Source of the DNA: Variovorax sp. PAMC28562
GTDB lineage: Bacteria > Pseudomonadota > Gammaproteobacteria > Burkholderiales > Burkholderiaceae_C
Assembly (NCBI RefSeq): GCF_014303735.1
Contig: NZ_CP060296.1
Coordinates: 2,987,501 to 3,051,500, forward strand
DNA length: 64,000 bases
Direction: 5' to 3'
Position numbers and translations under genes: made by a program. This document shows positions 26,158 to 35,902 of the stretch, one piece after another (positions within the stretch are counted from its first letter, which is position 1; each line of letters begins with the position of its first letter). Under the pieces are notes generated by a model. That model was not told where the DNA came from and searched no databases. It was given only the letters and a program-made list of their open reading frames with translations.

Positions 26158-27746
26158 ATGCACACAAAAGAGGCCTGCTCGTGCGGCTGCTCCTTGCCGG
26201 CGCAAGCATCTTTCTCACGCAGCTGCCGGGGGTGGCCCTGGCGCAAGACAAGCCGGTGTCGGGCGGAACGCTCAACATGCTGGTGCAGCCCGAACCGCCG
26301 TCGCTGATGCTGGGCCTCAACCAACTCGGCCCGACGCAATTCGCGGCCAGCAAGATCTACCAATCGTTGCTGACGTACGGGCCCGACCTGAAACCGCTGC
26401 CTTCGCTCGCCACCTCGTGGACCATCTCGCCTGACAATTTGACCTACACCTTCGTGCTGCAGAAGAATGTCAAGTGGCACGACGGCAAGCCTTTCAGCTC
26501 CGCCGACGTGGTGTTCTCCGCCGACAAGTTCCTGCGTGAGACGCACCCGCGCCTGCGCGCGCTGATGAACCAGCGCGTCGAGTCGGTCAAGGCCGATGGC
26601 GACGACAAGGTGGTGTTCAGGCTCAAGGAACCGTTCAACCCCTTCATCTATGCCTTCGAGGTGTCGACCATGCCGATCGTGCCCAAGCACATCTACGACG
26701 GCACCGACTACCGCACCAACCCGGCCAACAACACGCCCATCGGCACCGGCCCCTTCAAGCTGAAGGAGTGGAAGCGCGGCTCGTACATCCACCTGGTCAA
26801 GAACCCCGACTACTACAAGCCCGGCCTGCCTTACCTCGACGAGATCTACCTGCGCGTGATCCCCGACGCGGCCTCGCGTGCGGTGGCCTTCGAGCGCGGC
26901 ACGGTCGACGTGCTGCGTGGCGGCGACGTCGAAAACTTCGAAGTGCGGCGCTTGCAGAAGCTGCCCGATGTCGGTGTGACCACCGCCGGCTGGGAAATGT
27001 TCTCGCCCAACCTGTGGCTGCAGATGAACCTGCGCAAGCCGCCGTTCGACAAGAAGGAAGTGCGCCAGGCCATCATGTATGCAATGGACCGCAACTTCGT
27101 TCTGAAGAACATCTTCTTCAACGTCGGCAAGGTCGCGACCGGTCCGATCGCGTCGACCACGCTCTACTACGACAAGAACGTCCCGAGCTACAACTACGAC
27201 ATGGCCAAGGCCAAGAAGATGCTGGCCGACGCGGGCGTGAAGCCGGGCGACTACACCATCAAGGTGCTGCCCATTCCCTACGGCTCGGTCTGGGACCGGC
27301 TGGGTGAATACACCAAGCAGCAACTGGAGCAGCTCGGCTTCAAGGTCAGCATCGAGGCGACCGACCCGGCCGGTTGGTCGAAGAAGGTGTCGGACTTCGA
27401 CTTCGACCTGACGATGAACTTTCTCTACCAGTACGCCGACCCGGCCATCGGCGTGACGCGCAACTACGTCAGCACCAACATCATCAAGGGCACGCCGTTC
27501 GGCAACAACCACGGCTACAACAACCCCGAAGTCGACCGCCTGTTGGGCGCTGCGCCCCTGCTCAAGAGTGCCGACGCCCGCCAGCGCATGTACTCGGAAG
27601 CGCAACGCATCCTGGTCGACGACGTGGCGGTGGGCTACCTGATCGAAATGCAGTACGCCACGCTCTACCGCAACAAGGTGCACAACCTGGTGACGACCGG
27701 CATCGGCCTGAACGAGTCGCTCGACAACGTCTGGATTTCGAAGTAA
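26154..27746 (+). CDS. ABC transporter substrate-binding protein, peptide/nickel type
   Basis: The 530-residue family 5 solute-binding protein has a signal peptide (cut near ALAQ) and conserved parts such as YTFVLQKNVKWHDGKPFSSADVVF, then RQAIMYAMDR. It delivers a peptide-like or other cationic or amide compound to the membrane components encoded next. ATG 26154 overlaps the desaturase stop. The binding pocket cannot be read well enough to name the ligand. Confidence 0.93.
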   Translation: MNAHKRGLLVRLLLAGASIFLTQLPGVALAQDKPVSGGTLNMLVQPEPPSLMLGLNQLGPTQFAASKIYQSLLTYGPDLKPLPSLATSWTISPDNLTYTFVLQKNVKWHDGKPFSSADVVFSADKFLRETHPRLRALMNQRVESVKADGDDKVVFRLKEPFNPFIYAFEVSTMPIVPKHIYDGTDYRTNPANNTPIGTGPFKLKEWKRGSYIHLVKNPDYYKPGLPYLDEIYLRVIPDAASRAVAFERGTVDVLRGGDVENFEVRRLQKLPDVGVTTAGWEMFSPNLWLQMNLRKPPFDKKEVRQAIMYAMDRNFVLKNIFFNVGKVATGPIASTTLYYDKNVPSYNYDMAKAKKMLADAGVKPGDYTIKVLPIPYGSVWDRLGEYTKQQLEQLGFKVSIEATDPAGWSKKVSDFDFDLTMNFLYQYADPAIGVTRNYVSTNIIKGTPFGNNHGYNNPEVDRLLGAAPLLKSADARQRMYSEAQRILVDDVAVGYLIEMQYATLYRNKVHNLVTTGIGLNESLDNVWISK

Positions 27747-27765
27747 CGCTCGCCTGCAGGTCGGA

Positions 27766-28743
27766 ATGAACTCGCTCGAGTTTCTTTTCAAGCGGCTGCT
27801 GAAGGCGGCGTTCGTGGTGCTGGGCGTGGTGGTGTTCAACTTCCTGCTGATCCACCTGGCGCCGGGCGATCCGGCGACCGTCATCGCCGGCGAATCGGGC
27901 GCTGGCGACGCGCAGTTCCTGGCGCAGTTGCGCCAGCAGTTCGGGCTCGATCAGCCTCTGTACGTGCAGCTGTGGCTGTACGTCAAGGGCGTGTTGACCT
28001 TCAACATGGGCTTCTCTTACCGCAACAACCTGCCGGTGAGCGAGCTCATCCTCGACCGGTTGCCGGCCACGCTGCTGTTGAGCGCATCGGCCTTCGTTTT
28101 TTCGTTGTTGCTGGGCATCCTGCTCGGCGTGATGGCGGCGGTGCGGCGCGGCAAGTTGGCCGATTCGCTCATCATGTCGGGCGCGTTGCTGTTCTATGCC
28201 ACGCCGCTGTTCTGGGTCTCGCTGATGGCGATGCTGGTGTTCTCCATTCGCCTCGACTGGTTGCCGCCGTTCGGCATGGAGACCATCGGCGGCGGCCTCA
28301 CCGGTACAGCACGCATATGGGACGTGATGCAGCACATGGTGTTGCCGGTCGTGACGCTCGGCCTGTTTTTCACTGCCATCTACACGCGCCTGACGCGTGC
28401 CTCCATGCTCGAAGTCGGCTCGCTCGATTTCGTCAAGACGGCGCGCGCCAAAGGCGTGCCAGCCGGGCAGATCACGCGCCGCCACGTGTTGCGCAACGCA
28501 ATGCTGCCGGTCTTCACCTTCGCCGGCATCCAGGCCGGCCAGATTCTCGGTGGCGCGGTGCTGACAGAGACCGTGTTCGCCTGGCCCGGCATCGGCCGCC
28601 TGATGTTCGACGCGTTGATCCAGCGCGACTATCCGGTGTTGCTCGGCGTGTTCCTGGTGACCTCCGTGCTGGTGGTGCTGGTGAACCTGCTGACCGACGT
28701 GTTCTACCGCTTCATCGACCCGCGCATCGAGGCCAGCTCATGA
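27766..28743 (+). CDS. ABC transporter permease, DppB-like
   Basis: The 325-residue membrane protein has about six transmembrane segments and the family EAA-type loop (RAKGVPAGQITRRHVLRNA). The N-terminus matches DppB/OppB types (LIHLAPGDPA). It pairs with the permease encoded next, which starts 4 bases before this gene ends. It lies 19 bases after the binding-protein gene. Confidence 0.93.
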   Translation: MNSLEFLFKRLLKAAFVVLGVVVFNFLLIHLAPGDPATVIAGESGAGDAQFLAQLRQQFGLDQPLYVQLWLYVKGVLTFNMGFSYRNNLPVSELILDRLPATLLLSASAFVFSLLLGILLGVMAAVRRGKLADSLIMSGALLFYATPLFWVSLMAMLVFSIRLDWLPPFGMETIGGGLTGTARIWDVMQHMVLPVVTLGLFFTAIYTRLTRASMLEVGSLDFVKTARAKGVPAGQITRRHVLRNAMLPVFTFAGIQAGQILGGAVLTETVFAWPGIGRLMFDALIQRDYPVLLGVFLVTSVLVVLVNLLTDVFYRFIDPRIEASS

Positions 28744-29582
28744 ATCATTTCTTCAGACGCTTTGCGCGCAACAAGGGCGCCGTGGTCGGCCTCGTCATCG
28801 TCGGCGTGGTGATTCTGGTGGCGCTGTTCGCCGGCCTGGTGTTCCCCGACAGCCCCTGGAACGCAGTCGGCGATCCTTTGCTCGACCCGTTGACCGATGG
28901 GGCCTATCCGCTCGGCACCGACATGCTGGGCCGCGACATCGCCTCCGGGCTGGCCTATGGCGCGCGCGTGTCGTTGCTGGTCGGCTTGGTCAGTACGGCG
29001 GTGGCGACCTTCATCGGTATCTCGATCGGGGCCGTCGCCGGCTACTACGGCGGCCGCATCGACGACGTCCTGATGCGCCTGACCGAGTTCTTCCAGACCA
29101 TCCCGACGCTGGCGATGGCGGTGGTGCTGGTCGCTATCTTCCAGCCCAGCCTGACGTCGATCATCACCGCCATCGCCGTGGTGTCGTGGCCGCCGGTGGC
29201 GCGGCTGGTGCGCGGCGAGTTCTTGTCGCTGCGCTCACGCGAGTTCGTGCAGGCAGCCGTGGTCATCGGCCAGAGCGCGCCGCGCATCATCTTCACGCAG
29301 ATCCTGCCCAACACCATGTCGCCCATCATCGTGACGGCCTCGTTGATGATCGCGACCGCCATCCTGACCGAATCGGCGCTGTCCTTTCTCGGCCTGGGTG
29401 ACCGCAACCTGATGAGCTGGGGCTTCATGATCGGTGCCGCCCGCACCATGATTCGCGAGGCCTGGTGGATGAGCTTTCTGCCGGGGCTGGCGATCCTGTT
29501 GACGGTGCTGGCCGTCAACCTGATCGGTGAAGGTTTGAACGATGCGCTGAACCCGCATCTGCGCAACCGGGGCGAGCGATGA
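28740..29582 (+). CDS. ABC transporter permease, DppC-like
   Basis: The 280-residue membrane protein has DppC/OppC marks: LGTDMLGRD near residue 60, and an EAA loop with REFVQAAVVIGQSAPRIIF. It forms the translocation pore with the DppB-like partner. The start at 28740 overlaps the preceding stop, and its own stop overlaps the ATPase start. Confidence 0.93.
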   Translation: MNHFFRRFARNKGAVVGLVIVGVVILVALFAGLVFPDSPWNAVGDPLLDPLTDGAYPLGTDMLGRDIASGLAYGARVSLLVGLVSTAVATFIGISIGAVAGYYGGRIDDVLMRLTEFFQTIPTLAMAVVLVAIFQPSLTSIITAIAVVSWPPVARLVRGEFLSLRSREFVQAAVVIGQSAPRIIFTQILPNTMSPIIVTASLMIATAILTESALSFLGLGDRNLMSWGFMIGAARTMIREAWWMSFLPGLAILLTVLAVNLIGEGLNDALNPHLRNRGER

Positions 29583-31264
29583 GCGGCAGTCCAGCCACGC
29601 CCTTGTTGCAGATAGAGGGCCTGTCGATCCCGATCCCGGGCGGCGGCGACCGCGCCTTCGCCGTGCAGGACATCCATCTCACGCTGCATGCGGGTGAGAT
29701 CCTGTGCGTGGTGGGCGAGTCCGGCTCGGGCAAGTCGATGAGCGCCAATGCCGTGATGGGCCTGCTGCCGTCGTACATGCAGCCTTCGGCCGGCCGCATC
29801 CTGTTTCAGGGCCAGGATCTGCTGCGCCTGCCGGAAACCGCACTGCGCAAACTGCGCGGCAGCGCCATCGGCATGATCTTCCAGGAGCCGTTGTCGGCGC
29901 TGAACCCGGTGATGCGCGTGGGCGATCAAATTGCCGAAGTGCTCGAGGTGCATGGCGTGCGCGATACAGCGCAAGTTGCGAAGCGCGTGCGCGAGCTGAT
30001 CGCCTTCGTCGGCCTGCCAGATCCCGACGTGATCCGGCATTCGTACCCGTTTCGCCTGTCCGGTGGCCAGCGTCAGCGCGTGATGATCGCGATGGCGCTG
30101 GCGCTCGAGCCCGCCGTGCTGATCGCCGACGAACCGACCACCGCGCTGGATGTGACCACACAGGCGCAGATCCTCGCGCTGATCCAGTCGATCCAGCGCA
30201 GCAAGCGAGGCGGCAGCGATGGCAGCGCCAGCGGGATGGGCGTGATGTTCATCACCCACGACTTCGGTGTGGTCGCCGAGATCGCCGATCGCGTGGCGGT
30301 GATGGAGAAAGGCGTGCTGGTCGAGGTCGGCACGGCGACGCAGGTGCTCAACGCGCCGCAGCATCCCTACACGCAGCGTCTGATTGCGGCCGTGCCGCGT
30401 CGGCGCATCGACCTGCGCGACGCGGTGGCCGACAGCGCGCCGGTGCTCGACGTGCGCAACCTGAAGAAGACTTACGCCACCGGCGGCGGCTGGTTTGCCA
30501 CCAGGCGCGTGGTGCAGGCTGTCGACGATGTCAGCTTCACCGTGCGCCGTGGCGAGACGCTCGGCATCGTCGGCGAATCGGGCTCGGGCAAGTCGACCAT
30601 CGGCAAGTGCCTGTTGAAGCTGGTGTCGGTCGACGGTGGGCAAATGCTGTTCAACGGCCGCGACATCGCCGCGCTGTCGGCGCACGCCTTTCGCCCGCTG
30701 CGCAAGGACATCCAGATGATTTTTCAGGACCCGTTCGCCTCGCTCAATCCGCGCCAGACGGTGGGCCGCATCGTCAGCGACGGCCCGGTCGCGAGCGGCA
30801 AGACGAGGGCCCAGGCCGAGGCCCGGGCGCGCGAACTGCTGACACTGGTGGGGCTGGAAGACTCATCGTTCGATCGCTATCCGAACGAGTTTTCCGGTGG
30901 CCAGCGGCAGCGCATCGGCATCGCACGCGCGCTGGCGCTCGACCCGCAGGTGCTGGTGGCGGACGAATCGGTTTCTGCCCTCGACGTGTCGGTTCAGGCG
31001 CAGGTGCTGGCGTTGCTGCATCAGCTGCAGCAAAAGCTGCAGATCGCGCTGGTCTTCATCACGCACGACCTGCGCGTGGCGGCACAGGTCTGCGACACGG
31101 TGCTGGTGATGCACCGCGGCCGTATCGTCGAGCGCGGCAGCCCGCAGCAGATCTTCGACGACCCGCAGCACGCCTACACGCAGCGCCTGATCGCCGCGGT
31201 GCCGGGCCAGCAGTGGAACCCGACGCAGGCGCCTGGCGCTGCGCTTCTCTCCCAGGCCGCCTGA
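29579..31264 (+). CDS. fused dipeptide-type ABC ATPase (DppD-DppF)
   Basis: The 561-residue protein has two complete ATPase domains. Walker A GESGSGKS occurs twice, with signatures [15 protein letters not shown] and [15 protein letters not shown], and each domain has a Walker B DEP/DES. The two halves correspond to DppD and DppF, which are usually separate genes. It powers import by the two permeases. The operon continues with a 30-base gap. Confidence 0.94.
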   Translation: MSGSPATPLLQIEGLSIPIPGGGDRAFAVQDIHLTLHAGEILCVVGESGSGKSMSANAVMGLLPSYMQPSAGRILFQGQDLLRLPETALRKLRGSAIGMIFQEPLSALNPVMRVGDQIAEVLEVHGVRDTAQVAKRVRELIAFVGLPDPDVIRHSYPFRLSGGQRQRVMIAMALALEPAVLIADEPTTALDVTTQAQILALIQSIQRSKRGGSDGSASGMGVMFITHDFGVVAEIADRVAVMEKGVLVEVGTATQVLNAPQHPYTQRLIAAVPRRRIDLRDAVADSAPVLDVRNLKKTYATGGGWFATRRVVQAVDDVSFTVRRGETLGIVGESGSGKSTIGKCLLKLVSVDGGQMLFNGRDIAALSAHAFRPLRKDIQMIFQDPFASLNPRQTVGRIVSDGPVASGKTRAQAEARARELLTLVGLEDSSFDRYPNEFSGGQRQRIGIARALALDPQVLVADESVSALDVSVQAQVLALLHQLQQKLQIALVFITHDLRVAAQVCDTVLVMHRGRIVERGSPQQIFDDPQHAYTQRLIAAVPGQQWNPTQAPGAALLSQAA

Positions 31265-31294
31265 ACGGCCATCACGTACAAGGAACTGAACCGC

Positions 31295-32536
31295 ATGAGC
31301 ACGCTATCGATCAACGGCGACCGCCTCTGGGCCAGCCTGATGGAACTGGCCGCCATTGGCGCCACACCGGCCGGTGGTGTCTGCCGCCTGGCCCTCACCG
31401 ACCTGGACAGGCAAGGCCGCGACAAGGTCATCGGCTGGGCTCGCGAGGCCGGCTGCACCATTCGCATCGACCAGATCGGCAACATCTTCGCGCGCCGCTT
31501 GGGTCGCGCGAACGACGCACCGGCGGTGGCCTCGGGCAGTCACATCGACACGCAGCCGACCGGCGGCAAGTTCGACGGCAACTACGGTGTGCTGGCGGTG
31601 CTGGAAGTGTTCCGCACGCTGAACGACCACGACATCCAGACGCGCCTACCGCTCGAGATGGCGATCTGGACCAACGAGGAAGGCTCGCGCTTCGTGCCCG
31701 TGATGATGGGCTCGGGCGTGTATGCTGGCGCCTTCACGCTCGCCACCGCGCTGGCTGCGGTCGACCGCGAGGGCATCAGCGTCGAGACCGCGCTCAAGGC
31801 CATCGGCTACGCAGGCGACACGGCAGCCGCCGTCTCGGCCGGCGCACCGCTCTTCGCGGCGTATTTCGAAGCGCACATCGAACAGGGCCCGGTGCTGGAA
31901 GACGCCGACATCGTGATCGGCGCCGTGACCGGTGCGCTCGGCCAGCGCTGGTACGACATCACGGTGACCGGCCAGGAGGCGCACGCCGGCCCGACGCCGA
32001 TGGCGTTGCGCCGCGACGCGCTGCAGGCCGCTACCCGGCTGATGCAGGAGACCGTCGCCGTCGCGCTGCGCCACGCGCCGCACGGTCGCGGCACGGTCGG
32101 CACGGTCGACGTGTTCCCGAGCTCGCGCAATGTGATCCCGGGCCGTGTGAAGTTCACTGCCGACCTGCGCAACATCGACGACGAAACGCTGTCGAAGATG
32201 GACGCCGAGATCCGCGCAGCCTGTGCCGAAGTGGCTGCCGCGACCCGGACCCAGGTCGACATCGAACAGGTCGTGTACTTCCCGCCGACCGCCTTCGCAC
32301 CGCATCTGGTCGAAGGCGTGCGCCAGGGCGCGCAGACGCGCGGTTACAGCTGCATGGACGTAGTGAGCGGCGCCGGCCACGACGCGGTGTACGTCGCCAG
32401 CCAGCTGCCGGTGGCGATGATCTTCGTGCCGTGCAAGGACGGCATCTCGCACAACGAGATCGAGGACGCCAAGCCCGAGCACCTGACTGCCGGTTGCAAC
32501 GTGCTGCTCGACGCCATGCTGCACGCGGCTGCCTGA
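31295..32536 (+). CDS. M20 amidase, N-carbamoyl-amino acid/allantoate type
   Basis: The 413-residue zinc peptidase-family enzyme has the metal ligands in SGSHIDTQPTGG, DGNYGV, TNEEGSRF, EAHIEQGPVLE and ISHNEIED. This fits the hydantoinase/carbamoylase group (beta-ureidopropionase, N-carbamoyl-L-amino acid hydrolase, allantoate amidohydrolase). It would split an N-carbamoyl or related amide after transport. It is the main clue that the operon handles a nitrogen-containing substrate. Confidence 0.9.
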   Translation: MSTLSINGDRLWASLMELAAIGATPAGGVCRLALTDLDRQGRDKVIGWAREAGCTIRIDQIGNIFARRLGRANDAPAVASGSHIDTQPTGGKFDGNYGVLAVLEVFRTLNDHDIQTRLPLEMAIWTNEEGSRFVPVMMGSGVYAGAFTLATALAAVDREGISVETALKAIGYAGDTAAAVSAGAPLFAAYFEAHIEQGPVLEDADIVIGAVTGALGQRWYDITVTGQEAHAGPTPMALRRDALQAATRLMQETVAVALRHAPHGRGTVGTVDVFPSSRNVIPGRVKFTADLRNIDDETLSKMDAEIRAACAEVAAATRTQVDIEQVVYFPPTAFAPHLVEGVRQGAQTRGYSCMDVVSGAGHDAVYVASQLPVAMIFVPCKDGISHNEIEDAKPEHLTAGCNVLLDAMLHAAA

Positions 32537-32548
32537 GCCGCACGACCC

Positions 32549-33679
32549 ATGGCCGCCATTCACTATCTGACGCACATCGAGTTCGAGGCCGGCGCGGTTG
32601 CGCTGCTGCCCGGCGTGCTCGCTGAACTCGGCATCAGTCGACCCATGCTGGTCACCGATGCGGGCATCGTGCAGACCGGCATCGTCGCGCGCATCCTTGC
32701 GCTGCTGCCGTCGCCAGATGGCGTCTCGGTGTTCACCGGAACGCCGCCCAATCCCACCGAAGAGGCGGTGGAAGCGGCTACCGTGCAGTACCGCGCGCAG
32801 CGCTGCGACGGGTTGGTCGCCATCGGCGGCGGCTCGCCGATCGACCTGGCCAAGGGCGTGGCATTGATGGCAACGCACGAAGGGCCGTTCGCGCGTTATG
32901 CCGGCATGGCGGCGATGCCGCTGATCGGCGCGCAAGCTGCACCGATCGTTGCAGTTCCAACGACGGCAGGCACAGGCAGCGAGGTCGGCCGAGGTGCGCT
33001 GATCCGTCTTCGCGACGGACGCAAGCTGGTGTTCGTCAGCCCGCATCTGTTGCCCCGGCGCGCGCTGTGCGATCCGGACCTGACGCTCGGCATGCCGGCT
33101 GCGCTGACGGCGGGCACCGGCATGGACGCCTTCACGCACTGCATCGAGACTTTTCTTTCGCCCCGCATCAATCCGCCTGCCGAGGCCATCGCGCTCGACG
33201 GCGCGGCGCGCGCGTGGCGATGGATCGAACGAGCCGTGACACACCCCGATGACCGGCAGGCACGCTGGGAAATGATGATGGCCGGCATCCAGGGCGGCCT
33301 GGCCTTTCAGAAAGGTCTGGGCGCGGTGCATGCGCTGGCGCATCCGCTGGGCGCGCTGACCTCGCCGTCGCTGCACCACGGCACAGTCAATGCGGTCCTC
33401 CTGCCGGCCGTGTTGCGCTTCAACGTGGACCACGTAGGCGACAAGTACGCACGGTTGCGCACGGCCTTCGGGCTTGAAGAAGGTGTCGATCTGGCCGATG
33501 CGGTGCAGGCGCTCAACCTGCGACTCGGACTGCCGACGAGCTTGCGCGCCATGGGCGTGCCGGCCGATGTGCTCGAACGCATCGTCGACGGTGCGCTGGC
33601 CGACCATTCGACACCGACCAACCCGCGTCCGCTGACGCGCGAGAACCTGGCGGTCCTGTTCACGGAAGCCTACCAATGA
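32549..33679 (+). CDS. iron-containing alcohol dehydrogenase
   Basis: The 376-residue group III dehydrogenase has the NAD-binding GGGSPIDLAKG and PTTAGTGSEVGR. The iron ligands fall in the regions GMDAFTHCIE, HALAHPLGAL and LHHGTVN. It interconverts an alcohol and an aldehyde or ketone, NAD-linked. In context it may oxidise a hydroxylated intermediate or reduce a semialdehyde. A maleylacetate reductase-like role is also possible. Confidence 0.92.
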   Translation: MAAIHYLTHIEFEAGAVALLPGVLAELGISRPMLVTDAGIVQTGIVARILALLPSPDGVSVFTGTPPNPTEEAVEAATVQYRAQRCDGLVAIGGGSPIDLAKGVALMATHEGPFARYAGMAAMPLIGAQAAPIVAVPTTAGTGSEVGRGALIRLRDGRKLVFVSPHLLPRRALCDPDLTLGMPAALTAGTGMDAFTHCIETFLSPRINPPAEAIALDGAARAWRWIERAVTHPDDRQARWEMMMAGIQGGLAFQKGLGAVHALAHPLGALTSPSLHHGTVNAVLLPAVLRFNVDHVGDKYARLRTAFGLEEGVDLADAVQALNLRLGLPTSLRAMGVPADVLERIVDGALADHSTPTNPRPLTRENLAVLFTEAYQ

Positions 33680-35781
33680 GCACCGACATCGCGGCTGCCG
33701 ACCCCGTTGCCGAACGCATCGTCCATGGCACCTGTCCGCACGATTGCCCGGACACCTGCGCCATGCTGATCACGGTGAAGGATGGCGTTGCGACCAAGGT
33801 GCGGGGCGACCCGGATCACCCGACCACGCAAGGCGTGCTGTGCACCAAGGTCTCGCGCTACCTCGAGCGCACCTACAGCCCCGACCGCGTGCTGTACCCG
33901 ATGCGCCGCGTCGGCGGCAAGGGGCCGGGGCAGGGCAGCTTCGAGCGCATCGGCTGGGACGAGGCGCTCGACATCGTTTCGGCAAAGCTGAAAGCGATCG
34001 CCGCAGTCGACGCGCAGGGCGTCATGCCGTACGCGTATTCGGGCACGCTCGGGCTGGTGCATAACTTCGGCATGCCGCGGCGTTTCTTCCACAAGCTGGG
34101 TGCCTCGCAGCCCGAACGCGTGCTGTGCGCGACGGCCGGCCGCATGGGCTACAACACCGTGATCGGTGCGCAGATCGGTACCGACATCACGCACTTCGCG
34201 GAGTCGCGGCTGATCATTTTGTGGGGCACCAACCCGATCACCTCGAACCTGCACTTGTGGACGCGCATTGCCGAAGCGCGCCGCAACGGCGCGCGCGTGA
34301 TCGCGATCGACCCGTACCGCTCGCAGTCGGCTGAGAAGGCAGACTGGCACCTCGCGCCGCTGCCCGGCACCGATGGCGCGCTGGCATTCGGGATCATGCA
34401 TGTGCTGATCCGCGACGGACTGCTCGACCGCGACTACGTGGACAACCACACGCTCGGCTTCGAGGCGCTGGCACAACGTGCCGCCACGTTCACGCCCGAG
34501 GTCGTTGCTGGCATCACCGGCCTGAGTGCCGATGACATCGAACAGCTGGCGTACCAATACGGCGCCGAGCGGGCCAGCGCCATCCGCGTCAATTTCGGCC
34601 TGCAACGCCATGCCGGCGGCGGCAACGCGGTGCGGGCCATCGCCTGCCTGCCGGCGCTCACGGGCGCATGGCGCGAAGCGGCCGGCGGCGTGCTGCTGGA
34701 CAACGCCGGGTCGCACGCGGTCGACCTGGCCGCGCTCGATGGTCGGCACCTGCTGCCCGACCCGGCGCATCCGCCACGCAGCGTCAACATGGCGCAGATA
34801 GGCCGCGCCCTCAACGAGTTGAATGACCCTCCGATCCAGGCAATGTTCGTCTACGCCTCGAACCCGATGGCGGTCGCGCCCAACAACATGCTGCTGCGCC
34901 AGGGCTTCCTGCGGCCCGACCTGTTCACGGTGGTGCACGAGATCTTTTTGACCGACACCTGCGACTACGCCGACATCGTGCTGCCCGCCACCACGCAGCT
35001 GGAGCAGTTCGATGTGCATCGGCCTTACGGCACGCTCTACACCATGCTCAACCAGCAGGCTATCGTGCCGCTGGGCGAGGCCTGCTCCAATGCCGAGCTG
35101 TTTCGTCGGCTGGCCGTGCGCATGGGCTACGACGACGACTGCTTCAAGCAAAGCGATGAAGAGGTCGCGCGACAGGCTCACGACATGACAGCGCCCGTCA
35201 ATGCGACGCTGGATTTCGATGCGCTGAAGCGCAATGGCTGGCAGCGGCTGGACGTGGCGGAGCGCTATGCGCCGTTTGCCAACGGCAACTTCCCGACGCC
35301 TTCGGGCAAGTGCGAGTTCGAGAGTGCCTCCGCGGCGAAACAGGGATGGAGCGCCGTGCCGGAGTTCATTCCGCCGCGAGAGTCGTCATTGGGAAACCCC
35401 GAGCTTGCAAAGCAATTTCCGTTGATGTTGCTGACACCGCCTGCGCGGCATTATTTGAATTCAAGCTTCTCGTCGATCAAGTCGCTGGTGAAAGAGGTGG
35501 GTGATCCGTGGGTGGAGATCCATGCGGACGATGCTGCCGCACGAGGAATTTCGGATGGCGCCCGTGTGCGAGTTTTCAACCAGCGTGGCGCCTTCACCGT
35601 GAATGCGCGAGTCAACACCAAAGTGCGCCCCGGTGTTCTTGTGGCACCTTCGATCTGGTGGCAGAAAGAGTCGGCGGACGGGGAAAACTCGAACGCCGTG
35701 ACCTCCGACGGGCTGACCGATATCGGCCGCGGCGCTACCTATTACGACACTGCGGTGGAGATAGCACTGCATTTCCACTAG
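33676..35781 (+). CDS. molybdopterin-dependent oxidoreductase
   Basis: The 701-residue DMSO-reductase-family protein has an N-terminal [4Fe-4S] motif (CPHDCPDTC with a fourth Cys in GVLCTK, residues about 20-57). The molybdopterin domains follow (LIILWGTNPITSN, TDTCDYADIVLPATT) and a C-terminal molydopterin dinucleotide-binding domain (PPARHYLNSSF). There is no Tat signal, so it is cytoplasmic. It may oxidise or hydroxylate a substrate of the operon. No small subunit or chaperone gene is nearby. It overlaps the alcohol dehydrogenase by 4 bases and ends the operon. Confidence 0.9.
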   Translation: MSTDIAAADPVAERIVHGTCPHDCPDTCAMLITVKDGVATKVRGDPDHPTTQGVLCTKVSRYLERTYSPDRVLYPMRRVGGKGPGQGSFERIGWDEALDIVSAKLKAIAAVDAQGVMPYAYSGTLGLVHNFGMPRRFFHKLGASQPERVLCATAGRMGYNTVIGAQIGTDITHFAESRLIILWGTNPITSNLHLWTRIAEARRNGARVIAIDPYRSQSAEKADWHLAPLPGTDGALAFGIMHVLIRDGLLDRDYVDNHTLGFEALAQRAATFTPEVVAGITGLSADDIEQLAYQYGAERASAIRVNFGLQRHAGGGNAVRAIACLPALTGAWREAAGGVLLDNAGSHAVDLAALDGRHLLPDPAHPPRSVNMAQIGRALNELNDPPIQAMFVYASNPMAVAPNNMLLRQGFLRPDLFTVVHEIFLTDTCDYADIVLPATTQLEQFDVHRPYGTLYTMLNQQAIVPLGEACSNAELFRRLAVRMGYDDDCFKQSDEEVARQAHDMTAPVNATLDFDALKRNGWQRLDVAERYAPFANGNFPTPSGKCEFESASAAKQGWSAVPEFIPPRESSLGNPELAKQFPLMLLTPPARHYLNSSFSSIKSLVKEVGDPWVEIHADDAAARGISDGARVRVFNQRGAFTVNARVNTKVRPGVLVAPSIWWQKESADGENSNAVTSDGLTDIGRGATYYDTAVEIALHFH

Positions 35782-35902
35782 CGACCATCGGGCTCCCAAC
35801 CAGTACAAAGTCCGACGGCTTGGCGGCCGGCTTCACGCTGGCGGCATGGGAGCGAAGTCTGGAGCCGGTAGAGCCCATAGAGCCGGTTGAACCGGAGCCG
35901 GC
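35782..35902. other. vestigial sequence with aminotransferase fragment
   Basis: At 35816-35848 this short gap holds a 33-base copy, one mismatch, of the aminotransferase 3' part at 23048. In the plus frame it reads GLAAGFTLAA as in the gene. It is followed by low-complexity sequence coding PVEPIEPVEPEPA and an inverted repeat (GAGCCGG and CCGGCTC). It looks like a remnant of a lost class III aminotransferase gene or a rearrangement scar. Confidence 0.5.

Noticed and set aside
30863..31171. Minus-strand ORF over the ATPase gene
   Set aside because: It is a mirror of the second ATPase domain and contains no independent signal.
31646..33676. Open frame of 676 codons on the minus strand
   Set aside because: It is antisense to the M20 amidase and the alcohol dehydrogenase, both well supported by metal-site motifs.
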